Below, piece by piece: positions 22,173-23,124 of a DNA stretch of 23,124 nucleotides; position 1 is the first letter of the stretch, and each line of letters opens with the position of its first letter. Made by a program: the position numbers and the translations under genes. The stretch is taken from positions 1 to 23,124 of the forward strand of contig JBARBG010000157.1 of NCBI GenBank assembly GCA_049792815.1. The letters run 5' to 3'. This DNA comes from DAIDKA01 sp049792815 (GTDB lineage Bacteria; Pseudomonadota; Gammaproteobacteria; Steroidobacterales; Steroidobacteraceae). The notes beneath the pieces were generated by a model, which saw only the letters and a program-made list of their open reading frames with translations, was not told the origin of the DNA and ran no database searches.

Positions 22173-22204
22173 GGGCCCAGCAGCGCCGAGGCGCCGCTGG
22201 GCCC
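22173..22204. terminator. Strong hairpin between convergent genes
   Basis: A GGGCCCAGC/GCTGGGCCC stem, continuing as AGCGCC/GCGCC around a CGAG loop, pairs 13 of 14 positions. It lies 19 bp after the aminotransferase stop and 33 bp from the OmpA gene's stop on the other strand. No T-run follows on either side, so it may work with Rho or only protect transcript ends. Confidence 0.5.
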
Positions 22205-22237
22205 GAACTTCGCAATCTCCAACCGGCAACCTCAAGC

Positions 22238-22990
22238 TCACTGAACCTGCGCCACGGTCGCCGACTGGTCCGCGCCAGGGGTCTGCGCACCCATCAGCTT
22301 CACGCTGACCCGGCGCTCGAACGCATAGTCATCCAGGTCGCCGGTCGGCGCGGCATCCTTTGCGCCCAGGGCCTCCACCACCAACTGCTCCTCCTTCAGG
22401 CCGGCGTTGGTGAGCACGGCGGCCACCGACTGGGCGCGATCCATGGACAGGGCAGTGTTGTAGTCCTGGTCGCCGCGCGGATCGGCGTAGCCGCGGACCT
22501 GGATCTTCACACCGCTTATGCCTGCCGCCAGCTGCCCGAACCGCGTCAGCTGATCGATCTGCGGTGCGCTCAGATGGGCATCGCCGGTGCGAAAGGCGAT
22601 GTTCAGCGTGAGCTCGCGGGCGCGATCCAGCGAACTGTTCAGCTGCATGACGGTCTGTGTCAGTTGCGCCTTGTCGGCATTGCTGCCGGAAAGACTCGCG
22701 GCCAGTTCGTGATTGGCGACCTTCTGCTTGTGGTAGTGCTCACCCAGCAGCGCTCCGGCGATGCCGCCGGCCACTGCGCCAATCGGGCCGCCGGCCACCG
22801 CGCCGATCGCCACACCACTTACGAATCCGATGTTCTCCTCGGCCGCCGCCCGCTTGCCGTGGGCCTGAACGGTCACCGTGTCGGTCACCGTGGGTGCGTC
22901 GCCGGCAACGCAAGGCAGCGCTGCCGCCACGGCGCATGCCACGCCGAAAACCACCACAGTTCCCCGTACCTTGCGTGCATTTGAAGTCAT
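22238..22990 (-). CDS. OmpA-domain envelope protein with glycine zipper
   Basis: The 250-residue protein has a signal peptide (VVVFGVACAVAAALPCVAG, cleavage near residue 30), a glycine-zipper segment at about 52-82 (FVSGVAIGAVAGGPIGAVAG and onward to GGIAGALLGE), a coiled-coil-like stretch (NHELAASLSGSNADKAQLTQ and on to about 120), and a C-terminal OmpA peptidoglycan-binding domain from about 130 (LNIAFRTGD, VQVRGYADPRGDQDYN-like, NTALSMDRAQSVAAVL, FERRVSVKLM). Such proteins tether the outer membrane or its complexes to the cell wall. The glycine zipper before OmpA is reminiscent of PdsO, the partner of proteobacterial sortases, but no sortase is in the window. The ATG at 22990 follows a weak purine-rich site. 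The 134 bp beyond it show no gene. Confidence 0.8.
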   Translation of the reverse strand: MTSNARKVRGTVVVFGVACAVAAALPCVAGDAPTVTDTVTVQAHGKRAAAEENIGFVSGVAIGAVAGGPIGAVAGGIAGALLGEHYHKQKVANHELAASLSGSNADKAQLTQTVMQLNSSLDRARELTLNIAFRTGDAHLSAPQIDQLTRFGQLAAGISGVKIQVRGYADPRGDQDYNTALSMDRAQSVAAVLTNAGLKEEQLVVEALGAKDAAPTGDLDDYAFERRVSVKLMGAQTPGADQSATVAQVQ

Positions 22991-23124
22991 GACCCGTACC
23001 TCTGCTTGGCGGCGGCACTTTGCCTCCGCTACAGGTACATTTCAGGCCCGCAAGTAGACCGCCAGATGCGGCAATAATGCGTAGCGAGCGAAGATTTATG
23101 ACCGATTGTGGCGCGGCCGCGGCG

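Overview
The window is GC-rich bacterial chromosome, probably from a gammaproteobacterium near Xanthomonadales, Nevskiales or Steroidobacterales. I infer this from the RlmKL fusion methyltransferase, a PlpD-type patatin/beta-barrel protein, an Omp/OmpA envelope protein and a polyphosphate-glucokinase-type sugar kinase. No tRNA, rRNA, CRISPR array, transposase or integrase was found.

Left end (1-1860): a small accessory patch, visibly less GC-rich than the rest. It holds a MazEF-type toxin-antitoxin pair, a second ribbon-helix-helix antitoxin remnant that has lost its start, and an unrecognised four-helix membrane protein. It is bounded on the left by a displaced 3' fragment of a second msrA gene and on the right by the intact msrA. 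A 27-bp imperfect direct repeat also lies on each side. This looks like the scar of an insertion or recombination at the 3' end of msrA.

Middle left (1861-6059): msrA, a small unrecognised protein, a type Vd autotransporter (patatin + POTRA + barrel), and a membrane-anchored TPR protein with a PLDc_N-like start.

Main block (6056-20845 and the aminotransferase to 22153): a polyamine uptake and gamma-glutamyl-putrescine catabolism locus. Ten minus-strand genes run with gaps of 36 bp or less, often with ATGA stop/start overlaps: puuD, puuA, potF, potG, potH, potI, ppgK, a class I aminotransferase, a Cys/Met-metabolism PLP enzyme and agmatine deiminase. puuB runs divergently from puuD. A PuuR-like cupin regulator, in a likely operon with rlmL, runs divergently from an omega-amino-acid:pyruvate-type aminotransferase. 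Two near-identical AT-rich operators (shared core AATATTTTAAACA) lie in the puuD/puuB promoter region and are the best candidates for PuuR-type control. Together the genes would import putrescine, glutamylate it (PuuA), oxidise it (PuuB), hydrolyse gamma-glutamyl-GABA (PuuD) and transaminate the product. The aldehyde dehydrogenase (PuuC) and N-carbamoylputrescine amidohydrolase (AguB) are not in the window. The operon tail (polyP glucokinase + two PLP enzymes + agmatine deiminase) is the most unusual part and may be an undescribed extension of polyamine metabolism.

Right end (22154-23124): a strong hairpin between convergent genes, then an OmpA-domain protein with a glycine zipper.
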